A DNA stretch of 64,000 nucleotides from an uncultured Bacteroides sp. (lineage in GTDB: Bacteria; Bacteroidota; Bacteroidia; Bacteroidales; Bacteroidaceae), in assembly GCF_937912035.1 (NCBI RefSeq), contig NZ_CALDPF010000022.1, positions 1-64,000 of the forward strand, written 5' to 3'. The position numbers were made by a program, and so were the translations under genes. Under the pieces are notes generated by a model, which saw only the letters and a program-made list of their open reading frames with translations, was not told where the DNA came from and ran no database searches. This document shows, in pieces, positions 34,658 through 44,466 of this stretch; positions within the stretch are counted from its first letter, which is position 1; every line of letters starts with the position of its first letter.

Positions 34658-37600
34658 TTAGAAATTAATAGTCAGTCCGAATGTATAAGTTGCAGCCAAT
34701 GGATATACTCCTTCATCCCATCCAAACTGATTACTGATTTCAGGAGTAAATCCGTTTGAAGTAAAGTAAGTATATGGACGGTCGGCTGTAAGACTTATTT
34801 TTGCATTAGGAAGAGTATATGAACCTATTTTTACATTCCTAAAGTTATAAGCCAACATTATATTCTGTATTCTGAAATAATTGCCTTTTTCAACAAAGAA
34901 TGAATTTGTATTGCTATTATTCCATGCTTTCAACATACCCTTTGATGAAGGATAAGAATTGCTGGTTCCTTCTCCAGTCCAACGGTTATCATAGAAATCC
35001 TTATCGAAGTTAAAATTAGCCTGTGAATATCTTACAGCTCTTTTACGGTTATATATCTCATTTCCGGCCTGTCCGAATGTTGATAAAGAGAACTCCAGAT
35101 TCTTATACTGGAAACCTAAATTAAAGCTATATGTCAGACTAGGAATATTCGAACCTAATATCTGACGGTCTCTATCATCAATCACCTTATCTTTGTTCAC
35201 ATCCTCAAAAATAAGATCTCCCGGCTCAAGTCCATTTGCTACAGCTATAGGATCTGCTTCAACTTGTTCTTTGTTCTGATATACTCCCAACACCTTATAT
35301 CCATAATAAGATTGCATTTCTTCGCCTACTATATTTATTGTACGGCTTTCAGCACTTCCTCCATAAATATACGGTGCCCCATTAAGACTTTTCACTTTAT
35401 TTTTGAGAGTAGACAGATTTACACCTGCATAATAAGAGAAGTCTTTACCTATCTTATCATTCCAGCTCAATTGAATATCAAAACCACTGTTAGAAATCTC
35501 ACCATTGTTTCCAGCCAATGTTGCAGTACTGAAAGGCAGTGTTGTATTTATAATAGCATTCTTTGTAATACGGTTATAATAGTCAAAATCAACACTCAAA
35601 CGGCTATTAAACAACGCAAAGTTCACACCTGCATTGAATTCTTCCACCATTTCCCAGCCTAACCAACTAAAGTAACTGGTATTCTGGAAACCTGGAAGTG
35701 TAGTATTTCCAAATACTCCAGAAGAACCTGTACCAGTAGAAATAGAAGCGAATCCATCGCTTGCAGCAACACGGTCATTACCTAACTGTCCCCAGCTGGC
35801 ACGTATTTTCATATATTCAATCACATTCTGCTTCTTGAAGAATTCTTCATCACTTATAACCCAAGCAGCACCAACAGAAGGGAAATATCCCCATTTTTCC
35901 TGGTATTTTGAACTACCGTCGGCACGCATTGTAGCAGACAACAAATATTTACCTGCATAATCATAACTGATACGTGCAAAATATGAAAGACCTCTATAGC
36001 AATAACCGTCATCGTTAACTTCACGTCCGGTAGCGTTACCCTGACTTATATATAAATATTCATCATAATCGCCTGGAACATTTGTAGCAGTACCTTCCAG
36101 CTTTCTATATTGCTGTTCTCTGCTAGACTGTCCTAACAACACATTAAAATTATTATCCTTCCAAGAATCAGTATATGTCAAAGTATTATCCCAAACATAA
36201 CTATAATAATTTGAATTTGTTTTTGTCAGTTTAGACTCAGCATTCAATTGTGTAGAGCTTACCTGATATGGTTGATAATATACACGTCCTCTTATCAAAG
36301 AGAAATCCTGATTATAACTTGTCTTAAATCTTAATTTTTCAGGTATAAGTGTAAATTCAGCATAAAAGTTAGCCATTGCCTGGAAATTATCATTCATGCT
36401 GTTATCATTATATTTTGCAATAGCTACAGGATTTGTAAAGTTACTTGTAAGCCCAATCTGCTGAGGAGCGGCAAACTTCTCAGGATATGCCTCCTCATCA
36501 CTTCTTGAATAATCATAAACCGGTATTAATGATGGAGTCTTATACGCAGAAAGCCAAGCTGAATTATCAACATTATATTGTTCTGAGTTACTAATTATAA
36601 TATTGCTACCTACTTTCAACCAATCTGTTGCCTCAAAATCAAGATTTGCACGGAAGTTCAACCTGTTATAGCTGCTTCGTGTGTCCATAATACCATTCTG
36701 ATACAAATAGTTCATACCAACAGCATAAGTAGCTTTCTCGCTACCACCTGTTATATCAATACCATGGTTGGTCATAATGGCAGTTCTTAACAATTCGCTA
36801 TACCAGTCTGTATCAGCTCCGAACGTCAAAGAATCATAATCGCCACCAAATTTTTCTATTGAAGACAGAATTATCGGTTCGTATGCCTCTTTATTAGCCT
36901 CAAGCATTACAGTTGCATACTCTTTAGAATTAGCCATCTTCAGAACATTGGTAGCATTCTGTACACCAACATATCCATTATATGTAATTTGTGCCTTTGA
37001 ATTTCTTTTTCCCTTCTTTGTTGTTATTATAACAACTCCATTAGCAGCTCGAACACCATATATTGCAGCGGCAGAAGCATCTTTTAATACTGATATTTCC
37101 TGTATATCTGAATTGTTCAGGAAATCAATATTATCATAGAACATTCCATCCACTACGTACAAAGGTGCAGTATCATTAAATGAGCCAAGACCTCGAACAG
37201 TAACTTTTGGGCTACTTCCCGGCGCACCAGACGAAACAATATTTACCCCAGGTACTTTTCCCTGCAAAGCTGACATCGGAGATGAAGATGCAATAGAAGC
37301 TATTTCTTCACTTTTTACAACAGAAATAGGAGCAGTCAAATCCTTGGCTTTACTTGTTCCATAACCAATGACAACGACATCTTCCAATTGTTGAACATCA
37401 TCAGACAACACTACGTTTACAGTAGTATTACCATTAACCTTAACTTCAACGGTTCTCATTCCGATAAAGCTAAAAACCAAAGTTCCATCAGCAGGAACAT
37501 TCTCAATTAGATACTTACCATCCATATCACAGATGGTCCCGACAGTTGTGCCTTTCACTAATACATTGGCACCAATCACAGGTTCATTGAATGTTGCGTC

Positions 37601-37696
37601 TGTTACAACACCTTGAACAGTTACAGCCTTCTGTGCAAATACTGACGAGGCTGCAAACAATAAAGACATTAAGATTAAAACAAATTGTCTGCTCAT
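34658..37696 (-). CDS. SusC/RagA-family TonB-dependent outer-membrane transporter
   Basis: A 1012-aa SusC-type porin. The signal peptide ends SVFA; a carboxypeptidase-regulatory-like domain follows (about 24-100, GVVTDATFNEPVIGANVLV), then the linker VVIGYGTSKAKDLT, a plug with ALQGKVPGVNI and GSFNDTAPLYVVDGM, and the barrel. Start ATG at 37696 is chosen because it opens the signal peptide; a longer frame to 37738 runs into the promoter. First gene of the SusC-SusD-GH144-GH3 operon; its promoter carries the phased TACTT array. Confidence 0.95.
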   Translation of the reverse strand: MSRQFVLILMSLLFAASSVFAQKAVTVQGVVTDATFNEPVIGANVLVKGTTVGTICDMDGKYLIENVPADGTLVFSFIGMRTVEVKVNGNTTVNVVLSDDVQQLEDVVVIGYGTSKAKDLTAPISVVKSEEIASIASSSPMSALQGKVPGVNIVSSGAPGSSPKVTVRGLGSFNDTAPLYVVDGMFYDNIDFLNNSDIQEISVLKDASAAAIYGVRAANGVVIITTKKGKRNSKAQITYNGYVGVQNATNVLKMANSKEYATVMLEANKEAYEPIILSSIEKFGGDYDSLTFGADTDWYSELLRTAIMTNHGIDITGGSEKATYAVGMNYLYQNGIMDTRSSYNRLNFRANLDFEATDWLKVGSNIIISNSEQYNVDNSAWLSAYKTPSLIPVYDYSRSDEEAYPEKFAAPQQIGLTSNFTNPVAIAKYNDNSMNDNFQAMANFYAEFTLIPEKLRFKTSYNQDFSLIRGRVYYQPYQVSSTQLNAESKLTKTNSNYYSYVWDNTLTYTDSWKDNNFNVLLGQSSREQQYRKLEGTATNVPGDYDEYLYISQGNATGREVNDDGYCYRGLSYFARISYDYAGKYLLSATMRADGSSKYQEKWGYFPSVGAAWVISDEEFFKKQNVIEYMKIRASWGQLGNDRVAASDGFASISTGTGSSGVFGNTTLPGFQNTSYFSWLGWEMVEEFNAGVNFALFNSRLSVDFDYYNRITKNAIINTTLPFSTATLAGNNGEISNSGFDIQLSWNDKIGKDFSYYAGVNLSTLKNKVKSLNGAPYIYGGSAESRTINIVGEEMQSYYGYKVLGVYQNKEQVEADPIAVANGLEPGDLIFEDVNKDKVIDDRDRQILGSNIPSLTYSFNLGFQYKNLEFSLSTFGQAGNEIYNRKRAVRYSQANFNFDKDFYDNRWTGEGTSNSYPSSKGMLKAWNNSNTNSFFVEKGNYFRIQNIMLAYNFRNVKIGSYTLPNAKISLTADRPYTYFTSNGFTPEISNQFGWDEGVYPLAATYTFGLTINF

Positions 37697-37725
37697 AGAT
37701 ATTAAACTATAAAATTTCACGGCGG

Positions 37726-37816
37726 CAAAGGTGAACATAATAGAATATATCTACAAAAAAACCGACACTCTAAAGCTACTTCTAAGAGTAAGCCCTATAC
37801 TTTTATACTACTTTTA
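37726..37816 (-). promoter_or_regulatory. susC promoter with phased TACTT array
   Basis: On the minus strand a -7-like box CACCTTTG (37733-37726) precedes susC. Upstream lies an array given here in plus-strand terms: CACTC (37766), TACTT (37777), TACTT (37798) and TACTT (37809), spaced 11, 21 and 11 bp. The block 37797-37816 matches 42672-42691 upstream of GH43 at 19 of 20 positions. Candidate binding site of the PUL regulator encoded next door. Confidence 0.65.
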
Positions 37817-37852
37817 GACAAAATAAATAATTGATAAACAAACACATAACGT

Positions 37853-40699
37853 TTATTTGAATTCAATAAAGAATTCTACAAGACTTACTCCGTCAGGAAC
37901 ACCTATCCTTTTACGTATTCTATATCTTGCAGCTTCAACTCCTCTTATAGTAAGGTTTGTCATTTGTGCAATATCTTTAGTTGACATGTTCAATCTCAAC
38001 AAAGCACAAAACCTCAAATCCGTTGCAGTCAGTCCTGGATATCTTTCTTTCAGAGTCCTGAAGAAACGTTGATGTATCAAGTCAAAATTATTCTCGAAAA
38101 CTGTCCAAAAATCTTCATTGTCAATGTTGTCATTGATCTGTTTTAAAACCATCTCCATATTTTTTCTTCCACACTGGTTTTTCAATAATTGTTCCTGAAC
38201 AAATTTTCTTAAACTCTCCAAAGTCTCCTGTTTGGCCAATCTGGCAAGTGTCATACTGGCAAGTTCCTTTCCTTTCAAAGTCAATTCATTTTCTAATAAT
38301 TGTTTTTGCTGTTCAGCAATCAACCTTTGCTGCTCACTTATTTGTATATTCTGCTCTATTCTATGGGTTTCAAACTCTTTCTTTTTTTTCTTCTCTACAG
38401 TCTTTTCCCTCCATCTGACAAACAAGAACAAAACAGCTCCCGCCACCAGAATATAGACAACAATCATCCAATTGGACATCCATACAGGCCTGTCTATTAT
38501 AAACGAATATGACACCGTATCAAGCAATTTACCTTCCTCATTCAACACCTCGACATACAGATTATATTTACCATATTCCAAACTGGCAAAATGCATATAT
38601 GGTATATAGCTTTCTTCTGTAATATCTATTTCTCCATTCATTATAAACTTAAACCTCAAACTTCCTTGCTTATAGGATGGATATGAAACATATACTTTCA
38701 AATCCCTGAATTTACTGTCCAGTGTAGTTTCAACTGCAAGATTTAGAATATCTGTCATTCCGTCAGACGATTCAGCTATAATCTTTGAAAATTCCGCTTT
38801 CACATATTCCTTCTTGTCAACAGAATCTTTCAGAGGGAATATTCTTGCCACGCAATTATTAAGATTCAGATAGCTGAGTTCATCTTCCACATAAACATTT
38901 GCATATCCTTCAATACAAGGAGAGTCAAAACTGCATGACAATATCCTTTTCTTTACATAGAACTTTCCTTTATTATACTGAAGCAAAACATATTCATCAT
39001 CATTGACAAGCCAAATCATATCATCATAATGTGTGTCAACTGCACAATGTGCATTCTTTATTATCACATCAGAATTCTTCAGCAATCCATAAGGCACTAT
39101 TTTCTGTTTGGATTCATCATAAACAAAATATCCTTCTTCGTCAGAAAAAACAACTTTACCCCTAATTTTAAATACATTTATTTTATTGGAGCTGTTATGT
39201 TCCGATTTACCCAGATCGTATATTCTGTCGATCTCTTTTATATTACACAAATCATCTGTCAGCTTTATCTTATATAAACCGCTATACATATGTGAAGCCC
39301 AGATAACACCGGACTCATCAATCTCCAAAGATTTTACCGGTGCCAGAAAATCATTAACATTATGCGACAGGAACCAATATCCGTCACTGTTCTTTTTCCA
39401 GATTCTCAATTCGGCATAACTGGCCTCAACCAGAACTTCTGTTCCATTAATATTGGCCTTTTTTATACAAGTACTGCTTGAAGTTCCTTTTACCGGACTG
39501 ACTTTCCCGTCATAACATAAGGTTGCTGAATTATTTCCTATGAACAACTGTTTGTCTATTTTCTTGACATACCAGTTCTGTCCTTGAGTATATGGCAACA
39601 GTTCCATACCTCCACTGTTCATATCATATACATACGCCCCTTGGTTGGTAGCCATAAACATCTCTGTTCCTACCTTTTCCACTCCATACACCATGCCGAA
39701 TTTATAATCTTTGGATGACGGTATCAATAATGTAGTCAAAGTATTTGTACGCAAGAAAGAAATTCCATCATCAAGTGCAGTCCACAAATTACCGTCCTTA
39801 TCACGACATATACCCATAATAGTATTATTATTCAGCTGATTCTCCCTATTCAGATGCCACAATAATTTTCCATTATAGTCTATCCCATACAATCCATTGG
39901 ATATTGTACCAAGTACTATGACTGAATCCTTAAGAATTATACTCCTATTTCCCCTGGCTTGTATAAGTTGAGTATCAATATCAGTAGCAAAATGTGAAAC
40001 CGTTCCATTAGAATATCTGAACAAACCTTTATTTAGACTGAAAAGTATGAACTCGTTTCCCTTTAACGGCAATACAGAAACTACATCATCATTCAGTTGT
40101 TCCCTTGAGAACAACATTTTCATATTATCTCCATCGAAAGAATAAAAAGCGCCATCTATAGCCTGAATATATCCCATACCGTTTATAACGGAACAAAATA
40201 ATGGACGTACAGGTATAGGCAATGAAGTAGGTTCTACCTTTTCTCCATCATAACAATATAATCTCGTGAATGACTGGAAAAAGATTTTATTATTTATACG
40301 GACTATATTCCATATTTCATCATTAGAGTTCACTTTTTCTCTAATAGAATCACTTAACGAGACATAATCCAATTCACCTCTATCATTTTTTCTGAAAAAA
40401 CCAAACTCCTCAAAAGAACCTACATATATTCTATCTCCATCAACGAATACAGATCTTACAGCAAAATTTCCGGGAACTCTATACAAATTCCAGAAAAAAC
40501 CGTCGAATGTCAATAATCCATTATTATTTCCAAAATACATTACACCGTTAGGTCCCTGTGTACAACTCCAGTTTTGATGACCTGCATTATATGAATCTAC
40601 AGTATAATTAGTTGTAGCAGGAATAAACGAGGCTGCGTACAAATTAGCGAAACAAAAAATAAGGCAAATAAAAAATATATTGAAAAATTTTAGTTTCAT
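37853..40699 (-). CDS. Membrane sensor-regulator: beta-propeller, Y_Y_Y, TM, coiled coil and LuxR-type HTH
   Basis: A 948-aa one-component regulator. A signal peptide (1-22) is followed by a periplasmic ligand-reading part made of two-component-regulator propeller repeats (about 30-640; for example YFGNNNGLLTFDG, GICRDKDGNLWTALDDG) and a Y_Y_Y-like beta-sandwich (about 650-740). One TM helix (IVVYILVAGAVLFLFV, about 748-765) leads to a basic coiled coil (about 770-835) and a C-terminal helix-turn-helix (about 885-948) with LTATDLRFCALLRLNMSTKDIAQ. No histidine kinase or receiver domain is present, so it is not a hybrid two-component protein. It likely senses glycan fragments in the periplasm and activates the adjacent susC operon and GH43. 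Promoter box at 40732-40739. Confidence 0.9.
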   Translation of the reverse strand: MKLKFFNIFFICLIFCFANLYAASFIPATTNYTVDSYNAGHQNWSCTQGPNGVMYFGNNNGLLTFDGFFWNLYRVPGNFAVRSVFVDGDRIYVGSFEEFGFFRKNDRGELDYVSLSDSIREKVNSNDEIWNIVRINNKIFFQSFTRLYCYDGEKVEPTSLPIPVRPLFCSVINGMGYIQAIDGAFYSFDGDNMKMLFSREQLNDDVVSVLPLKGNEFILFSLNKGLFRYSNGTVSHFATDIDTQLIQARGNRSIILKDSVIVLGTISNGLYGIDYNGKLLWHLNRENQLNNNTIMGICRDKDGNLWTALDDGISFLRTNTLTTLLIPSSKDYKFGMVYGVEKVGTEMFMATNQGAYVYDMNSGGMELLPYTQGQNWYVKKIDKQLFIGNNSATLCYDGKVSPVKGTSSSTCIKKANINGTEVLVEASYAELRIWKKNSDGYWFLSHNVNDFLAPVKSLEIDESGVIWASHMYSGLYKIKLTDDLCNIKEIDRIYDLGKSEHNSSNKINVFKIRGKVVFSDEEGYFVYDESKQKIVPYGLLKNSDVIIKNAHCAVDTHYDDMIWLVNDDEYVLLQYNKGKFYVKKRILSCSFDSPCIEGYANVYVEDELSYLNLNNCVARIFPLKDSVDKKEYVKAEFSKIIAESSDGMTDILNLAVETTLDSKFRDLKVYVSYPSYKQGSLRFKFIMNGEIDITEESYIPYMHFASLEYGKYNLYVEVLNEEGKLLDTVSYSFIIDRPVWMSNWMIVVYILVAGAVLFLFVRWREKTVEKKKKKEFETHRIEQNIQISEQQRLIAEQQKQLLENELTLKGKELASMTLARLAKQETLESLRKFVQEQLLKNQCGRKNMEMVLKQINDNIDNEDFWTVFENNFDLIHQRFFRTLKERYPGLTATDLRFCALLRLNMSTKDIAQMTNLTIRGVEAARYRIRKRIGVPDGVSLVEFFIEFK

Positions 40700-40731
40700 A
40701 AAATAGTTTTTTCATATATCATACAATAAGA

Positions 40732-40739
40732 CAAAGGTA
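40732..40739 (-). promoter_or_regulatory. Promoter -7 box of the sensor-regulator
   Basis: Minus-strand TACCTTTG, 33 nt before the start codon. No TACTT array is present here, so the regulator is probably not autoactivated in the same way. Confidence 0.5.
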
Positions 40740-40779
40740 TATTTTAATTTCATAATTCAAAAACAGATTTAAATAAAAA

Positions 40780-40821
40780 GGGCTCAGGAGCTAATTGAAA
40801 ACTCAATTTGAACCTGAACCC
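40780..40821 (-). terminator. Terminator of the GH43 gene
   Basis: Stem 40780-40788 (GGGCTCAGG) with 40813-40821 (CCTGAACCC); the one mismatch is a G-U pair in the minus-strand transcript, which then runs into CTTTTTA. Confidence 0.65.
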
Positions 40822-40830
40822 GTCTCTCTC

Positions 40831-42561
40831 TTATTTACAGAATATTATTTCCGATGTCTTGGAAACTCCATTCTCATTAAATGCCTCTATACAGAAATAG
40901 TAACTTTGATCTGTCGATAACGAGCGCATAAACAGCTCATTTTCATCATAAACCATCCATGAGCTGTAAAGTTTGTCAGGTGATATACCCCAAATCACAT
41001 TGTAACCTTGAGCGCCTTTCACCTTTTCCCATTTTATTGATACATCTCTTCTGTCGGCCAGCCTTTCCACTGTCAATTCTTTAACTTTAGACGGCTGCTT
41101 TCCGTTTCCTAAACCGAAAATTCTTAACTCAGATAAAGCCAGATTTGGAGTAGGTACCTTAATATTCTTATATCTCACAAATCTTGCCTTTTGTGATTTA
41201 GGCAATTCGACATAATCGTTTGGCACATCCTTATAATTATTGCTCTTGTCAACCATTACATACCAGTTTTTTCCGTCCAGAGATCCCTCTATCACATATC
41301 TGTGATGAAGATTTTCATATCTTCCGTACATATCACTCTTATAATCATGATAGTTTATCTGCAGGGCATATACATCAGATACATTCTCAAGATCTATTGT
41401 CACCCACTGGTTTTCGTCATTCTTCTCTGCCACCCAGAAACTCTTGGTTTTCTCATCTGTCAGTTCATTTCCTTTAAATGTTTCCAATGAAGACGAAACC
41501 GTTACAGGCTTCTTATACGACAGAAGCATCCATCCACGGAACTCTCCCTTCTTATTAGGAACAGATGGAGCATAATGCGGATAATCACCAAATCTGGTAT
41601 TGCAATACATTATTCCATCATCATCAAATCCCATAGGGAACATACACAAGCGGCGCTCCCAATTGACATTAATAGAAAGCGACATAGAAGCGAAATGCCA
41701 GTAAGTATTGTCAGGACCAAGAAGACTGCTGCCATGGCCTGCTCCATTCATAAAACCTCCCGGCTTATATGATACCGGATTATGAGGCTGATATTCAAAC
41801 GGGCCTAGAGGATTGTCAGACACATATACTCCGTCGCCGTAAACATTGAACTCTGTACCCGGCGAGCCATACTGAAGATAATATTTGCCATTATGTTTTG
41901 TCATCCATGGGCCTTCGATAAATCCTCCGAGATCGGAATCGCTCACATGATTTTCACCGAAACGCTCCCAACCATGATTGGCAAGATCAAGATGCAACAG
42001 TTCCTTCACTTCACATTTTGGGATGAAACGATGATTGCGATCGAGCTCCATTCCCCTTATAGGGAAGACGTTAGAAGATCCCCAATACATATAAGCCTTT
42101 CCATCATCGTCTATAAACAATGCAGGATCCTGAAGATTGTTCAATATTGCCGGAGTTCCCTTCCATTTTCCTTCTTTAGGATTATCGGTGTATAACACAC
42201 TCATAGAACCGGAAGGATCACCACATACATACAATACTGAGTCCTTGTAATTATGCGCTGCCGGCGCATTACATCCTTGCGGATACCAATTTGAAGGAGA
42301 AATGAAATCCCAGTTCTGCAAATCTTTTGAATGCCAGTATCCGTGCGAACGTGTGACAAACATATAGTATTCTCCTCTGAACTCAACCACTGCTGGATCA
42401 GCACCCGAACGGTAAGATATATCCTTGTCCGAATTATATATCATATACGTATAATCCAGATTAATAGGATTACAATATGTTTCCATTCGTGTATTTTGTC
42501 CGGAAGCAGGCAGAAGAGACAAAGCACTAGAAATAAAAAATAATAAGGTTTTCGGTTTCAT
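40831..42561 (-). CDS. GH43-family glycosidase with F5/8-type C and fibronectin III domains
   Basis: A 576-aa secreted enzyme with a signal peptide ending at about ASG. Residues about 28-340 form a five-bladed GH43 propeller with the acidic triad in place: Asp55 (SGADPAVV), Asp145 (LQDPALFI) and Glu216 (GFIEGPWM). A discoidin/F5/8 C domain (about 350-485) and a fibronectin III domain (about 495-576) follow. GH43 enzymes act on alpha-L-arabinose, beta-xylose or beta-galactose linkages; the subfamily cannot be set by eye. It has its own promoter with the same TACTT array as susC, so it belongs to the same regulon although GH43 activity is not needed for plain beta-1,2-glucan. Confidence 0.9.
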   Translation of the reverse strand: MKPKTLLFFISSALSLLPASGQNTRMETYCNPINLDYTYMIYNSDKDISYRSGADPAVVEFRGEYYMFVTRSHGYWHSKDLQNWDFISPSNWYPQGCNAPAAHNYKDSVLYVCGDPSGSMSVLYTDNPKEGKWKGTPAILNNLQDPALFIDDDGKAYMYWGSSNVFPIRGMELDRNHRFIPKCEVKELLHLDLANHGWERFGENHVSDSDLGGFIEGPWMTKHNGKYYLQYGSPGTEFNVYGDGVYVSDNPLGPFEYQPHNPVSYKPGGFMNGAGHGSSLLGPDNTYWHFASMSLSINVNWERRLCMFPMGFDDDGIMYCNTRFGDYPHYAPSVPNKKGEFRGWMLLSYKKPVTVSSSLETFKGNELTDEKTKSFWVAEKNDENQWVTIDLENVSDVYALQINYHDYKSDMYGRYENLHHRYVIEGSLDGKNWYVMVDKSNNYKDVPNDYVELPKSQKARFVRYKNIKVPTPNLALSELRIFGLGNGKQPSKVKELTVERLADRRDVSIKWEKVKGAQGYNVIWGISPDKLYSSWMVYDENELFMRSLSTDQSYYFCIEAFNENGVSKTSEIIFCK

Positions 42562-42599
42562 AAGTAATGTTTTAGATTAGTATTAATTTTATCTGGTGG

Positions 42600-42691
42600 C
42601 AAAATAACCTCTTAATAATCTAACAGACAAAAAAACTCATACTTAGACACTACTTCTTTTAATAACACGCAATACTTCTATACTACTTTTA
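42600..42691 (-). promoter_or_regulatory. GH43 promoter with phased TACTT array
   Basis: Minus-strand -7-like box TTATTTTG (42607-42600), with the array in plus-strand terms TACTT at 42640, 42651, 42673 and 42684 (spacing 11, 22, 11 bp). The first TACTT lies 33 nt from the -7 box, exactly as at susC, and TTTGCC-R-CC follows in both. This identifies a shared operator plus promoter architecture. Confidence 0.65.
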
Positions 42692-42729
42692 CATCGTTTA
42701 ACCGATTGGATATAAAAGAATTACAAAAA

Positions 42730-42758
42730 ACTCCTGCCGGACATCATCCGACAGGAGT
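42730..42758 (-). terminator. Terminator of groES-groEL
   Basis: A 12-bp stem (42730-42741 with 42747-42758, one G-U in the minus-strand RNA) followed on the minus strand by TTTTTTG. Confidence 0.85.
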
Positions 42759-42794
42759 CTAATATCAATATTTTATGTGATTAAAAGGGGAAGA

Positions 42795-44432
42795 TTACAT
42801 CATGCCACCCATGCCGCCCATGCCTGGAGCGCCCATTGGCATTTCAGGTTTGTCTTCTTTCTTTTCAACAATTACACATTCAGTAGTCAAGAACATACCT
42901 GCTATTGAAGCTGCATTTTCAAGAGCAACACGAGTTACTTTTGCAGGATCTACTACACCGGCAGCATGCAAGTGTTCGTAAACATCTGTACGTGCATTGT
43001 AACCGAAGTCACCTTTACCTTCACGTACTTTCTGTACCACTACAGCACCTTCCTTACCTGCGTTAGCTACAATCTGACGAAGAGGTTCCTCGATAGCACG
43101 TTTGATGATTTCGATACCGGTTGTTTCGTCAGCGTTGTCACCCTTCAAGCCTTCCAATGCATCGATTGCACGGATGTAAGTTACACCACCTCCAGGTACG
43201 ATACCTTCTTCGATAGCGGCACGAGTTGCGCACAAAGCATCGTCAACACGGTCTTTCTTTTCCTTCATTTCAACTTCGCTTGCAGCACCTACATAAAGAA
43301 CTGCTACGCCACCTGACAATTTGGCAAGACGTTCCTGAAGTTTTTCTTTGTCATAGTCAGAAGTAGAGTTCTTCATCTCAGCTTTGATCTGATTGATACG
43401 TTCCTGGATGAGTTCTTTCTGACCAGCACCGTTTACGATAGTAGTATTTTCCTTAGAAACAGTAACCTTATCACAAGTACCAAGCATTTCGAGAGTAGCC
43501 TGTTCAAGTTTCAAACCTTTTTCTTCGCTGATAACCACACCGCCAGTCAATACTGCGATATCTTCAAGCATAGCCTTACGACGATCACCGAAGCCCGGAG
43601 CCTTAACAGCACAAATCTTCAACTGTCCGCGCAGACGGTTAACTACAAGTGTAGTCAATGCTTCGCTGTCAACATCTTCTGCTATAACCAACAAAGGACG
43701 TCCGCTCTGTACTGCCGGTTCAAGAATAGGCAAGAAATCTTTCAAGTTAGAAATCTTCTTGTCATAGATAAGAATGTATGGGTGTTCCATTACACATTCC
43801 ATCTTTTCTGTATCTGTTACAAAGTAAGCTGACAAGTAACCACGGTCGAACTGCATACCTTCTACTACACCTATTGTAGTGTCAGTACCTTTAGCTTCTT
43901 CAATAGTGATAACACCGTCTTTTGAAACCTTGCGCATAGCATCTGCAATAAGCTTACCGATAACAGGGTCGTTGTTTGCAGAGATAGTAGCAACTTGTTC
44001 AATCTTATCGTAGTTGTCACCTACAGTTTCAGCCTGTGACTTGATAGATTCTACAACTTTAGCAACAGCCTTGTCGATACCACGTTTCAAGTCCATTGGG
44101 TTGGCACCTGCTGTAACATTCTTCAAACCTACACCTACGATAGCCTGAGCCAATACAGTTGCAGTAGTAGTACCGTCACCTGCATCATCACCAGTCTTTG
44201 AAGCTACAGATTTTACAAGCTGCGCACCTGTATTCTGGAATGCGTCAGCCAATTCTATTTCTTTAGCTACAGTCACACCATCTTTAGTGATGTGAGGAGC
44301 ACCGAATTTCTTTTCTATAATAACGTTACGTCCTTTAGGACCAAGTGTTACTTTTACTGCGTTAGCAAGTTCGTCTACACCTTTTTTCAACTGATCGCGA
44401 GCATCAATGTTGAAGAGAATATCTTTTGCCAT
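42795..44432 (-). CDS. groEL: Chaperonin GroEL (Hsp60)
   Basis: A 545-aa group I chaperonin subunit; forms the double-ring folding chamber. The sequence is canonical: KVTLGPKGRNVI at the start, the ATP-binding GDGTTTATVLAQ, and the GGM-rich tail MGAPGMGGMGGMM. The groES gene lies 34 nt upstream and both share a terminator. Confidence 0.98.
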   Translation of the reverse strand: MAKDILFNIDARDQLKKGVDELANAVKVTLGPKGRNVIIEKKFGAPHITKDGVTVAKEIELADAFQNTGAQLVKSVASKTGDDAGDGTTTATVLAQAIVGVGLKNVTAGANPMDLKRGIDKAVAKVVESIKSQAETVGDNYDKIEQVATISANNDPVIGKLIADAMRKVSKDGVITIEEAKGTDTTIGVVEGMQFDRGYLSAYFVTDTEKMECVMEHPYILIYDKKISNLKDFLPILEPAVQSGRPLLVIAEDVDSEALTTLVVNRLRGQLKICAVKAPGFGDRRKAMLEDIAVLTGGVVISEEKGLKLEQATLEMLGTCDKVTVSKENTTIVNGAGQKELIQERINQIKAEMKNSTSDYDKEKLQERLAKLSGGVAVLYVGAASEVEMKEKKDRVDDALCATRAAIEEGIVPGGGVTYIRAIDALEGLKGDNADETTGIEIIKRAIEEPLRQIVANAGKEGAVVVQKVREGKGDFGYNARTDVYEHLHAAGVVDPAKVTRVALENAASIAGMFLTTECVIVEKKEDKPEMPMGAPGMGGMGGMM

Positions 44433-44466
44433 AATTTTCTAAACTTTAAAATGTTGATTATATTTA

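Noticed and set aside
37697..37738. Extended N-terminus of SusC
   Set aside because: It would place 14 residues before the signal peptide and run over the -7 box region.
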